This document shows positions 1-13,319 of a stretch of 64,000 nt of DNA, one piece after another. A model generated the notes under the pieces. It was not told the DNA's origin. It worked only from the letters and a program-made list of their open reading frames with translations, and did no database searches. The DNA comes from Polytrichum commune. Taxonomy: Eukaryota; Streptophyta; Polytrichopsida; Polytrichales; Polytrichaceae. The translations under genes and the position numbers were made by a program. The DNA lies in contig OX485805.1 in assembly GCA_950295325.1 (NCBI GenBank), positions 35,265,501 to 35,329,500 of the forward strand. Reading direction: 5' to 3'. Every line of letters starts with the position of its first letter. Position 1 is the first letter of the stretch.

Positions 1-799
1 CCAAGGGTGCCCATGCTGCACATTTGAACATGAATTCTCAAAAACATCATGGTGTTCAACCAATTCGAAAATTGGACTTGGGGAATAAGTTGATTCTAGG
101 TAGGGTTGCCTTTGACATACTAATCGAATATGGAAGGATGTAGCTGAAATATGTGTTTTTGTGCTTGGAGTAGCCAAGTTTGGGCCTCTTGGGTGCTTAA
201 GGGTTAAGTTGCACTTGTATTTCCTTGAACAATCTTTCGCAAGTGATCGAACAGAGTGTAAGTGGAGGTCATCTATTTCTGCTCATCAAAGGCTTTCCAA
301 TGGCGCCAAAAAACACCATGCCTACTAGACTCATCATTTGTGAGATCAAAAGAAAACAAATGAAACCGAGTACCGGAGAAAAGAAGGTAGATGTGCCTAA
401 TTTAGTTCTTATCTTAATCAAAACACTTTATATTTGAGTGGTATGTAGTTTGGTGTGACTCCAATAATGGTTATCCAAAAGACATATGTTTTCAAAAGAT
501 TGGACTGTGATATCAAGATATGAGAATCATTCTAGACACAAAGTCAACATTATTTTTATTTTATTTTTTTGGGAAAGGGACCTACATGACCATTTGATAT
601 GCACAAGAATCTCCATAATTAATAAGATATTTATATGAGCACCAAAATTTATGAGGAAAGTGACCATGGCCCGATTTGGATTTGCTAACCATCTTGTACT
701 AATTGCGTGTTTCACATCCCAAGAGTAGTGGGCTAGTTGAAAGTTTAACTATTTAACATCTATCTACCTTAGATTACACTAGCTATAGCTATGAATTCT
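1..799. other. Non-coding, no gene recognised
   Basis: AT-rich sequence with only short chance reading frames, none with a recognisable motif. A 330-bp-scale tandem repeat begins at its right edge. Confidence 0.5.
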
Positions 800-2070
800 A
801 ATAACCTATTGCTCATCCAAGAAAACATGAGGGTTATCAGATGGTGTCGCCTATTTTAATCCATGAGAACATGGTATCCTCCATAATTCCCATATTATGT
901 TCACAAGCTTATCGGTTATGACCGATAACCAATTCGAATAGGGTGGATGATGAGCCTCATCCACTCTTCTCTTGATGGTTATCTAATCCATAATGATAGA
1001 GCAAGATGTTGACCCATCAATAACCTCCTCTGCCTTCTCCATTATCTGAAGAGGGTCTTCTAGCTAGCTAACCTACTCGTGGAACTGAACATACAAAAAC
1101 ACACACACTTTTATCTTAACAAATCGGTTGCTCATCCAAGAACACGAGGGTCATCAAAATTCGTTGCATATTTTTAATCCGTGAAAACTTGATATGATCC
1201 ATAATTCCCTATATTTTGTTCATGAGTTGATCGATTACGACCAATAACCAATTCAAGTAGGGTGGATGATGAGCCTCATCCACTCTTCTCTTGATGGTTA
1301 TCTAGTCCATACTGATAGAGCAGGATGTTGGCCCATCAATAACCTCCTCCTCCTCCTCCATTATCTGAAGAGGGTCTTCTAGTTAGCTAACCTACTTGTG
1401 GAACTGAACATACAAAACACACACACTTTTATCTTAACAAATCAATCGGTCACCCAAGAACACGAGGGTTATCATAACTGGTTGCATATTTTTAATCCAT
1501 GAAAACAAGATATGACCCATAATTCCCCATATTTTGTTCACAAGTCGATCGGTTACGACCAATAACCAATTCGAGTAGGGTGAATTATGAGCCTCATCCA
1601 TTTTTTTCTTGATGGTTGTCTAGTCCATAACGATAGAGCAGGATGTTGACCCATCAATAACCTCTTCCTCCTTCTCCTTCTCTTCCATCATCCGAAGAGG
1701 GTCTTCTACTTAGCTAACCTACTCGTGGAACTGAACATACAAAACACACACACTTTTATCGATCTCTCACCCAAGAACACGAGGGTTATCAAAACTGGTT
1801 GCATATTTTTAATCCACGAAAGCATGATATGACCCATAATTCCCCACAGTTTGTTCACGAGTTGATCAATTATGACCAATAACCAGCTCGAGTAGGATGG
1901 ATGACGAGCCTCATCCACTCTCCTCTAATAATAGAGCATGCCAAGTGCCCATCAATAGCCTCCTCCTCCTCCTCCTCAATTGTCCAAAGAGGGTCTTCTA
2001 GCTAGCTAACCTACATACTAACTCGTATAGGGAGCCGAACAGACGAATGCACACGCTTTTTCTCTTAACA
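800..2070. repeat. Tandem array, about 318 bp period, four copies
   Basis: Four diverged direct copies begin near positions 811, 1130, 1449 and 1765, so the spacing is 316-319 bp. Each copy holds a block reading roughly CCAAGAACACGAGGGTTATC, then TTTTTAATCC, GACCAATAACCA, a GATGAGCCTCATCCACTC block, and an end block GAACTGAACATACAAAACAC followed by ACTTTTATC. The fourth copy is the most degenerate and lacks part of the middle. A short CTC/TCC-rich stretch varies in length between copies. No protein is conserved through the copies. Confidence 0.85.
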
Positions 2071-2271
2071 ACAACGGTGGTGGTTCGAACTCAGCCACTG
2101 CTCTCGGATTTCGAGTTCCTTTTTCCGAGCCTTTTGAATTTCAAAAACCGCACTTGGAATCTTTTTGAAATTAAACAAATGCGCACTCAATGACCATTGG
2201 GTGCACTCGAAGCCTTATTGTCCGCACTACAAAAAGCTCCTTGCCGGATGCCCAACTACGAGAATCACTTC

Positions 2272-2515
2272 CCCACTACGTTCCAAAGAGCACTCACTTA
2301 TCATCATTCTTTGTATGTCGAAGTAGTGTAGTTTGCACTAAAAGATAGACGGTTGATGCCATAAACGTTGGGAAGTTGGTGGGGGTTGGTCCCTTTTCTA
2401 GAGATCATGACCCACTAAGTTTCAAAGAGCACTAATCTATCATTCTTTGTATGTTAAGGTAGTGTAGTTCGCACTAAAAGATAGAAGGTTGGTGGGGGTT
2501 GGTCCTTTTTCTAGG
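2272..2515. repeat. Tandem duplication, about 138 bp unit
   Basis: Two direct copies begin near 2272 and 2410. Both contain CCAAAGAGCACT or TTCAAAGAGCACT, then ATCATTCTTTGTATGT, TAGTGTAGTT, CACTAAAAGATAGA and GGTGGGGGTTGGTCC. The second copy lacks a short piece around the word GATGCCATAAACG. Confidence 0.75.
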
Positions 2516-3981
2516 AGGAGGAGGGCCCTGAATCAAGTTAATGAATTCCATGCCAAACTGTCATAACATTGCTCCGGGAGTTCACATGTCATAACACTAT
2601 TAATTTGCACTTTATTGGTACTTAAAAAGGGTTGGGAGTTCACTAATATGCTATAGGAGTCAACCTCATCGAGTTGAGGAAGTTGGGAATCCCAACATAA
2701 GGGAGAGATTATACACACTTGATTCGTCTCCCTCTGGAACCCATAGAAGTGAGGATTGGATCCATGTAATGTTATGGCCAATTGAAACACATCCTTGTGA
2801 AAATAAAAATTATAAAAATTATTTTGTGGAAGCAAAAGATCTCTAGAAAGGAGAGTGAGTGATCTTGGCCCCAATAGGTAGGTACTTTGGCAATTGACCC
2901 ATTCCTGGTTTTATCATCACAAATTGCGACTAAGCCTCGTGACCGAGTCCGATCACAAAATATAAGTTGGGCATAGCCGCCCATTCGATCCAATCCCAAG
3001 TGACACGGTTCTCAAGACAACCAAGAGCCTACAAAACGCTTGCAAATGTGAAAGCATCATAAGAGAGTAAAGCGTATGGAGTTTGTCTTCGTTTCTAAGT
3101 GCTTTATACAACATCAAACAAGGATTTCATTCTTCAACTTGCATGTTTCTTAGGCTGACTGGGATATCCAGTAACAAACCTAGTTTTGTGTTGGCCTCGT
3201 ACGAGTCTTGTTAGAGTTATCTCAAAAAAGGTGAGATAGAGGGTGAAACATAAGAATAAGTTTCTAGTTTCACATGCAACTTTATTTTTGTTTAGTTTAA
3301 TTCCCCCGTGTTAGGACTTATGAACAAACACATGATCAAAGAGCCTTTCCTTCTATTCTTGACCTCACCCGATTTTGGTCCTGAGTCGATTTTCTCTTGG
3401 GAACATGCAAGTTGAGCTTGGAGGTTCTCGGGAGCAGTGAAGGTGGTGGGTGTGGCCTCTACGTATTCAAAATTATGTGTTGGAACTAGAGAGTTTATGG
3501 CTCACACACCAAAGACAAGATGCATCTTGAAACACTTGATGCTTGCTTTGTCCTTTCAAGGTGTAGTCCAATCAAATGTCTGTAACCGATGCTTTTATGC
3601 AATTATCACGAAGGGAAGACTAACATGTTTTTATTTTACTTTACCTTGGTCCACCAAACTGTGCATCGAAATTGGTGTGTTCAAACATGCATGACTCCCA
3701 CATGACTAATGCCATTTCCCTCAAAGATGCTATAATACTCGGACGCACTTAGGGCTACAAATCTCGCTCCTTGACATCATAAACATTATTTAAAGATTCT
3801 CAAATGAATACAACGTCATATCAACGAAAAATTAACGACTCTCATCACACATAGGTAGAATCACATCGCGTTTTTGTTGGATGGATTCGAGATACATGCT
3901 CGAATGCAACAATTCCCTCTCGCCGCTTTTGGACCATCTTTCCAAGAAACGGAGAATCAAAACCCTCTAAAGTTAGTGTAC
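2516..3981. other. Non-coding spacer upstream of beta-tubulin
   Basis: No coding region with recognisable motifs on either strand. The frames of 60-110 codons found here share no protein family that I know and have no splice-supported continuation. Confidence 0.5.
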
Positions 3982-4010
3982 ACTAACTAACTAACTAACT
4001 AACTAACTAA
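3982..4010. repeat. AACT microsatellite
   Basis: About seven direct copies of the tetranucleotide AACT/CTAA, lying some 320 bp upstream of the beta-tubulin start codon. Confidence 0.9.
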
Positions 4011-4326
4011 GTCCTCACCCCCACTACACCATTTTGCGACCTACCACACACCATTTGCGACCTCCCAACCAGCCCCCCACAGCTGTACCTACAGCCCGGT
4101 CACAGAGCTAACCCTCTTCTTCCGCGCCTGACGCTCTCAACTGAGAACCCTGTCTCTTGCATGTTCTCGCACCATCTTCTTCTCTTCGCTTAGACCTCCT
4201 TCTTGGTGGCCGGAGCTCCCACTGTCACTCGCATCGCGCTACGCTGTCTCTCCGCAGCCTGACCTGCTCCTCCTCCGCTCCATTTTGCAGCAGCTCAACC
4301 CCTTCCGGGGCTCGTAAGTCGTCAAG
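4011..4326 (+). promoter_or_regulatory. Beta-tubulin promoter-proximal region and 5' leader
   Basis: C/T-rich sequence directly before the tubulin ATG, typical of a plant 5' leader. Two near copies of CCATTTTGCGACCT / CCATTTGCGACCTC lie at about 4029-4065. If transcription starts upstream of 4161, the mRNA would carry a 10-codon upstream frame (ATG at 4161, stop at 4191-4193). I could not place a TATA box or start site with confidence. Confidence 0.45.
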
Positions 4327-6349
<2,023 letters not shown>

Positions 6350-7559
6350 GAGTGATGTGATGTGTACTCGTAGAAGTTACAGCATATGTAGGCTATATTT
6401 GACAGGAGTTTCTGTCTATGACGCCTTTTGGTTTGTAGTTGCAAGTGTACCTCATTGCATTTGAGTAAATTCTGAACCATCAACTCTGGACTTTAGCATG
6501 TACCTTTACTGTTTTTTGATGTATGTTTCTTGAGAATGATTTCTGAACCTACGAGTTGAATTGCTGTTCCCAGTGCTCTTTCCTAATCCTCTAGGAAATT
6601 CTGGTGTTGTTTCCAACTTGCATCTGATCTTTTCATGGACCCAGTTACTTATACTTACTAAGAACTTGTCCCATGCAAACGCATCTAGAGTGGCGCTATG
6701 TGACCAAGCAGGTTGGGACTTTAATATCATGTTTAGCCTCCGAAGACGATGTACTGTGCAGCCTACTCTCCCTTTCGGAGACAACACATTAGTTGCAGGA
6801 GGTTCCTGATAAACATTGATTAGTAGATTAGTGTTTTCTGATACTTGAAGTCAGGCTGATTGGATCTACCCAAGCTGAAATATGTGGTATTTGTACAGTG
6901 CGGAATGCCGAGGCCTGTGTTTCCATGTTGCTTATCACTGGCTTTCGACTTCGTCTGTTTATGTTCTTCTCTCCTTCCCGACTGTCCGTAGACTAGCTCC
7001 TTGGTTCTGTTTCATTATACCAGCAGGGCATAAGTAAATGGAATGCAGTACAAATTCATCTACCGAGAAGGCAATTTTGACTCAGCGCGATTTGGCGAGT
7101 GGTGACTTCACTTGTGGTGAAGCTGCATAGTGATAAAGTCGTCAGCTGCTCTTCCAGGTAGATCGTAGCTCATATGTAAGCGGACTGCACTGAATTCGAG
7201 TTCTCGGCAAGATAAGTCAACTTGTTGGCTTCAATAACGTTAAAGGCTTTGGGTGTAAGTGGAAGGTTCTTTTGGGAGAAAACCCGGAGTGTACACGGTT
7301 AGTGAAACCTGGAGGACAACTCTGAGCAACAGGCCCACATTCTCTAGCTCAACTGTTCAAGGTTAGCTACTTGATCCACTAAGTCTAAATTATAAGCGGT
7401 CTCATTTAGGTGTAGAGTACAGCCTTGTTATTTCACTACACGGGAGGACATCTCTTGCCATGGAGTTCATCAACTTAAGGGAGTTCACTTAATTCACTCT
7501 CAGATTTATAGTTCATTGTCACTAGATTACTCTATTATGAACAACTTACAACAGCAACA
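6350..7559. other. 3' regions of two convergent genes
   Basis: The beta-tubulin 3' UTR runs into this stretch from the left and the kinase 3' UTR from the right. I see no further gene and cannot place either poly(A) site with certainty. Confidence 0.5.
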
Positions 7560-8910
7560 TCAGACTGCAGCTGCCACTTGTAAAATGATGCATGTACAGT
7601 TCAAAGGAATATCACTTGTGGAAGCGATCACATTGGCAAGTTCATTTAGGTTATTAGGTACTTCATCAAGATGCGAGTTTGACATCTTGAAGTGGGAAGC
7701 ATTCATATTTGTCAAAGGGCTTGACAGCAGAAAAATGGTGAATGATAATGGAGTTGCACAGATGTACAATCGCAACTCTGGTATGCAGTTTGGGAATGGG
7801 AAAGACGCATCGCAAGGGGTTTCAGAACTAGGTACGTACTTGGTATTGTTGGCTCGCTTTTTATAAGGAGGTGGCTCGCCAGGCTTGTAAAGGCCCACAT
7901 TGTTCTTGGGTGATAGCTCAGGAAGTGTTCGATGGCTCTTTGTTCCTTTCATACTTCTTGTTTTTATACTGTGCGCCTGCATTTTCCAACCACTTGGAGG
8001 AGTGAGTACATACATGATTTCTTGATATTCATGAAACTTGTAATAGGCTAGGAGTCCAGTCCAGGGCCTTAAATGAGTATCCTCAAAGTCACTTTCAGAA
8101 GACTTTGTTCTTATGACAGTTGTGGTGTGTCATACTTCATACTTGTATCGGTGAACTAAACTTGTACCCAATCGGTGTAATCAGATATCCAGACATTTCT
8201 AACTTTTGATGTATGGCTATGTGTTTGTAATTTCAACGAGATGAAGGTGAAGACATGAGGATCATTTGGTTATAGAGTTGAATCAAACATGGGGACATCT
8301 AGGGCTGCTCTCTGCTCACACCTTGGGGGTCTGCAAACGTTGATTGGTCTTGAGATTGGTGCTGTTTGCATTGTTTAGGCAAGGCGGCTTGGGAGACAGC
8401 ACAGAGAGGTTGTAGGGATTTTTTATGGGAGGTAGACCATGGGCAAAGTCCATGCAAGTCTCCTCAGTGCTGTCCCTTTGTGTGGACCCTGCTTCAGGGG
8501 CCAAGTAGTTGGAAACCGCTGATCCCACTGAGGTATGTGTGGCTGGGCTATGCATGTCTGCAAAGTTGGAGAGAGGAGTTGAGTCCCCCTCTCGAGCTGC
8601 CTCTCTCTCATCCTGCATACAAGGGAATTCTCAAATGAGTTTCTAATGTTGCGATTGATTATTTTTGAGCGCAAGTTACTGACTGTCTTTGTTCAATTAC
8701 AGATCAGTGTGGCTCCTATTTGGGTTTTCAGCAGTCCTCACCTCCTTGGCAGACTTGGAGGTGCTGCTGACGTTGGGCACCTGCAAGACGCTAATCATGG
8801 ACTGTGGAGAGCTGCTGGTGCTTTGATTTTGGTTACTTGGAGCCTTGTCATTGACACTCACCTTCATGCTGTCTCGCTGCTTTGTATTATTCGCCTCCTG
8901 TGCAACCAGC
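7560..8910 (-). CDS. Predicted C-terminal tail exons of the MOK kinase
   Basis: Three or four exons that fit as the low-complexity tail of the kinase encoded just upstream on the same strand. Reading the minus strand they are 8862-8910, 8742-8780, 8322-8612 and 7560-7976 (stop at 7560). The last core exon ends with two bases of a codon and 8910 supplies the third (AG+G, Arg); the later junctions are phase 0 with splice-like ends (GTGAGT, GTGAGG and GTGTGA donors; TTGCAG, TATGCAG and AAATGCAG acceptors). The tail is rich in Ser, Asn, Gln, Pro and Lys and includes GLPPIKNPYNLSVLSPKPP and NVGLYKPGEPPPYKK. The 81 bp between the first two exons is itself open in frame, so 8742-8910 may be one exon. 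I recognise no domain. A stop-terminated alternative exon at 9896-10052 is also phase-compatible. Confidence 0.5.
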
Positions 8911-10141
8911 CTGCCAGCCACATGCCATCTCCATGTAAGCTTTGTCATGTGTGAAACAACTCATCTTTGTAAACTGGAACTGCATCAAAAGAAACCTCCC
9001 ATGTCAGCCTGTATAGTGCCTTTCCAAGTGTAAATTATCTAAAGTGGATGCATGCAGAATGCATTACATTTCAGGATGGACGAGACTAAGATCTTCTTTT
9101 TAAAGAAACTGCAAAGGTTTGAGTGCATGATTTTTAATTTTCTTCCTATCCTACTGCTCCTTGACTCTTTTTCATTTGGCAGTCACTGAATTGGACATAG
9201 CTTTGTCTCATATCAATCTTACATTAGTTGCGGTCTTTCTTTAAGCATTCCATGTTGGAGGCTCTGATTTTGTAAGTTCAACCTTTAAATCTCTTACATA
9301 TCTTGCTTTTCGAATTCACTCTGGAGAATTGAAGGGCACGAGGCATGCAATGGAGGTTTGGAGGCACTTCAAAATCATTTCGCTTTCTGTCCTAAGTTTG
9401 CTTATATGGATAATAAATGAACCTGTTTTAAGTAATTTATGGCAAGGTTGTCAACCATGGGTAAGAATCAGTTCTTGACTTTACTGCTGTTTTAACAAAA
9501 AAATTGGAGTCAGATTTAACAGATACATGGCTTCATCTTTAGTTGATCAACCCTTTTCCCCTAACCATACATCAAGGCAGACCTGCTCCATACCAACACT
9601 GCAGGGGGCTTTGCAGTTAGAACAATCGTTGAATGCCTTAAGTGGGATCACCTAGATTCTTCCATCCAAGTCATTCGACCACTATTCAAGATTATGCACA
9701 TCTGGTCACGATTGCTTCTAAATGTGATTCTAAAGTAACAGTCTGAGCCAAATGAAGTCCTTTTACCCTTGGATCATGTTGTATTCTATTTTCTTCTATT
9801 TTCCTGTCAATTCTCCAACCCTTTATGAGGCATAACCTTTTTGTTCGTTTCTACTAACCTTATAGATGACGTCAAAGTATATGATAGGATGTGAGTTATA
9901 TTGGAGCCACAAGGTTTTGAAGTGAAAATGATGGTAAGGCATCCATGATGGCAGTAACCAATCCAAATCTAAGCTCCAACCAGATCACATGATTGCATCT
10001 TGAGTCAGACTGGTAAGGATGTAATTTTGTGATCTTGGATACCCTGTCGCTCCTGTTAGAAGGCATCCTATCAGAAGGCAATGCCGCCATAGTTTACTTG
10101 TCAGTATACGTTTCTAACACTACTTTTTATTTGAGACTTAC
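8911..10141 (-). other. Predicted long intron of the kinase gene
   Basis: A 1.23 kb gap between the last kinase-core exon and the first predicted tail exon. It starts with GTAAG after 10142 and ends with GGCAG before 8910 on the minus strand. It could hide a further exon; 9896-10052 is one candidate, with an AACAG acceptor at 10053 and an in-frame stop. Confidence 0.4.
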
Positions 10142-12819
10142 CTTGGGGAGGGGCGCACACTATGACTGCGATTTGCATAAAGAAATGCTTGCTGCAGCTT
10201 ATCTTTCTCCCTGAGCTCTTTAAAGTAGATGTGTCTGAGTGCTTGTCTGGCTGACAACCTGCAGGTGAGATGTTCATGTCATGTAACCATGTATTCCCAT
10301 ATGGGTTCCTGTGATGTGTCTTACATAGATCTGATTGGGGGGTCGAGCTCCTCTTCTGTGTGCAGAATCTAAGAGTATCCTACACAACGAAACTAATGAT
10401 CATCTGCATTTGAGGATCAAAGGAGAGGTGAACTCACCGATCGTCAGGATTGTATGCAAGCAACTTGGTGAGCAGCTCCACGCATGATGCTGAAGCATGT
10501 GGTATGAGTCGAGCAATTCCTGTGCCATCTTGCTGTGGAAATTTGAAATCTGCATGCTGCGATCTCCTGGCAAGACGTTCCAGTAAGTTGTTATTATTTA
10601 TGACCCACCTGTTAATTCTTGATAGTAGCTTTCAAAATATAAGTACACCTTCAAGTTATGTCGGTGAATGCAAAAGTTGACTTGCCTCTTCATTTTTTCA
10701 AGCAACTGCATAGGTGGTGTCCCTAAAATTTTATGTATCTTCTGAATCTGGTCTAGCTCATTGTTGCCTGACATGCTCCAACCATGTTCATATTTCAGTT
10801 TCTATCTTTTGCCATTACTTGGCCACCTAATTATCCCTCGTCAATCATTTTTGATATTAGTCATGGTTGAGAAACACTTCAGTGCATGATTTGAATGTTT
10901 GGTTTCAAATGGAGGATACATTAATAGCAAGGGGGCAGCAGTGGGGCTTACCTGGGAATAGGGGAAAGAGGCTAACGATTTCAAAGAAGACGCAGCCCAC
11001 TCCCCACATGTCCATCTTGTAGTTATAGTATCCATCTGTCAACAAGCATTCTGGTGCTCGGTACCTGTTCCACATATTAAACAAAGTTAACAATAGTCTG
11101 TAACAAGTTGCTGATTTCTTTATGTAAGCTTGACTCTTGCCACCTTAGTCCAAAGGTTGGATATGAGAATTCTCAACTAAGAGATCCTGCTTTTTTTTCT
11201 TTATATGTGATAAATCAATGCAATGGATTTGCATAGGCTTCTGAAGTTTCAGGTTACTTAATGAACAGTCCGAGAAAGGGCAGGAATCTTGAAAGACAAC
11301 GTGAATGGTTCAAAGAAGCTGAAGTTTATATGAAAAGTGTGACATCTTCCCCAAGAGAGATGGCAGGTTATGATGGATAGTGGAGATGGGCCTAGGGGTT
11401 ACCAGCGGGTGGAAATGTATTCGGTGTATGGCTGTTTTGAATATACACCTCGGCAACTTCCAAAATCCGCAAGCTAAGCACACCCACTCCCACCCATCAG
11501 CTGCAACATGAAGAAATAATCGCACGTGATGGATTGAACTTAACTGTAGTGTTCATGTAATGTATTCCTGCACGACGTACTGAAATAATTGGACTGTTCA
11601 GGCAGTGGCACAAGTGATGTAGTTTACCTTTAGCGAATCTTCCATGATGAGAATATTTTCTGGTTTTATGTCGCGGTGGAAGATTCCATTCCTGTGCATG
11701 TGGTCCATTGCTGCATTTCCCAATAGGCCGAATATCCATCAATGAGTAAATGACAGCAATGATTAAGTAATGCCTGCATTTGCACTAAATAAGCATTGAG
11801 ATTTTCCTCTTGTATGTCGGAATCTGCTTTGACAGTGTGGAGTCTGTGTTTCCGATCTGTTCTTCAAAGTGATCAATCTCATTGACTGCTGGATTGTGTT
11901 TGTACAGGTGGGCAAAGAACTTTGCAAACCTTTCATGAGCTGATACATGAAACTTCTGATGCGATCGTCGGCTAAGTAGTTGCGACGGCCTCGAATGAGC
12001 TCGTATATGTTCATGTCCATCAGCTCGAAAACTAGAGCAAGTCTTCCGGATGGCTGATCGCTGTTTCCACAGCCCCCCAACATACATTTGCAAACATTTT
12101 ACCTTGAATTTCATTACATTTAAATGAATGGTGTTATGCAACTCTACACAAATGTTGGACTCTTGCATTTACTGTCTTGATGGAACTGTTGCATAATGCA
12201 TGTACATTTTGTGAACAAAAGAGAAGAATGACATACAAGAGGACTTCGAGAAGCTTGATGACATTTGGATGAGGTGACAGCCTCTGCAATGCCTGAATTT
12301 CTCGCAAGCTGGTCACCTGGTCACCATCCCTCCTCACCTCTGTCATTTTAGATGATATCCCAGGTATGTGTGGTGTGTGTTTTTGTCTATAGAGATTTGG
12401 TTGCGGCTCTCTTGCACAAGAAGTCAACTACAAGATAATTAGGGTTAATAGTTTACACGGTTGCTTCTGTAAATAATCAGAGCGTCGGTGATCCAGCTTT
12501 AGGTCTACACACAATAAATTTGATAGTTCTGTACTGGGAGATGTTGTGGAACGACAATTTGCTGTAAAACCTATTCGATGCCAGTCATTTGTTAGAGATG
12601 CATGTTCTTCAATCTCATAGTTGTGCTTTCATTTACTTTATATTCAGAGAGTCGAGAGTGAACAGTGTACACTGGGCATTGAAACGTTATGCACCTGCTC
12701 GATGTTGTTGAAGTTGCTCTTCATACACTTGATGGCCACATATTTGTTTGTTTTGATACATTGTGCCTTCAAGACCTCTGAGAATGTGCCCTCCCCTTTC
12801 TTTGCTAGCATACGATATT
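10142..12819 (-). CDS. MOK: MOK-type (RCK family) protein kinase, catalytic domain in nine exons
   Basis: Serine/threonine kinase of the MAK/ICK/MOK (RCK) family, whose members act in cilia and flagella. Exons on the minus strand are 12695-12819, 12237-12316, 11930-12060, 11628-11710, 11403-11473, 10952-11064, 10686-10767, 10438-10566 and 10142-10258, about 310 residues with matching phases at every junction. Visible landmarks, in order, are the Gly loop GEGTFSEV, VAIK lysine, LREIQALQRLSPHPN, ELMDMNIYELIRGRR, catalytic HRDIKPEN, DFGS, the TEY activation motif in PYTEYISTRW, YRAPECLLTDG, DMWGVGCVFFEI, LFPG, NELDQIQKIHKILGTP, and subdomain XI ending YNPDDR. MDMNIYELIRGRR and APECLLTDG match MOK rather than the plant MHK type. 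All catalytic residues are present. One intron appears to use a GC donor. The first coding exon lies further upstream and is less certain. Confidence 0.92.
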
Positions 12820-13297
12820 CTGACAGTTGGCCATATCATCACCCAAAATAGAATCAAGGTCTTGACTTCATCAGCTCCTTTATTCATATGTCTAATGACA
12901 AGGAGATGAGAAACTAACTAAACTGTCGAATCTATCAATTGCAGCTTCGAGAGTTGAATGCCGAGCATTTCCGTTGAGGATGGCCTAGGTGATGCCACTG
13001 AAATTTAGGTCACTGCAATTTTTTTTTTCGTTCTATTTATGAAATTCGTCGAGTTTGTTACTTTATGTTTTTATGAGGATTCGACATGGCCTCCAGATTC
13101 GCAAGCCTGAATACGTCATGGTTATTGGAGAATGTCATGTCAGCCCTGTCAGGGGCAGAAGGATTGAAAGCATGACTATTAAGCAACTGTGCTCATATGC
13201 CTGACTTGGTAAGTATCTCCAACTACTTGCATGTACAAGCTTGCTGTAAAAAGGATGGAGATGACTCAGAAGATTCACACTCCAGAATTTCAACCAC

Positions 13298-13319
13298 CTT
13301 TCAAAATCACCAACGCCAT
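13298..13319 (-). CDS. Candidate first coding exon of the MOK kinase
   Basis: A 22-base exon reading MALVILK plus one base, with a strong plant start context (AAG before ATGGCG) and a GTGGTT donor. Joined to the AA that opens the exon at 12819, it completes a Glu codon and gives LKEYRMLAKKGEGTF, a sensible kinase N terminus. The 478 bp intron in between has stops in all relevant frames. Short first exons are hard to prove by eye, so this is only the best candidate I found. Confidence 0.35.

Noticed and set aside
7516-7866. Plus-strand frame of 116 codons
   Set aside because: Lies opposite the predicted last kinase exon; no recognisable motif or splice support on the plus strand.
9896-10052. 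Alternative terminal exon of the kinase (ends at a stop at 9896)
   Set aside because: Phase fits, but no family motif is visible, and the exon chain at 7560-8910 gives more coherent junctions. Kept only as an alternative.
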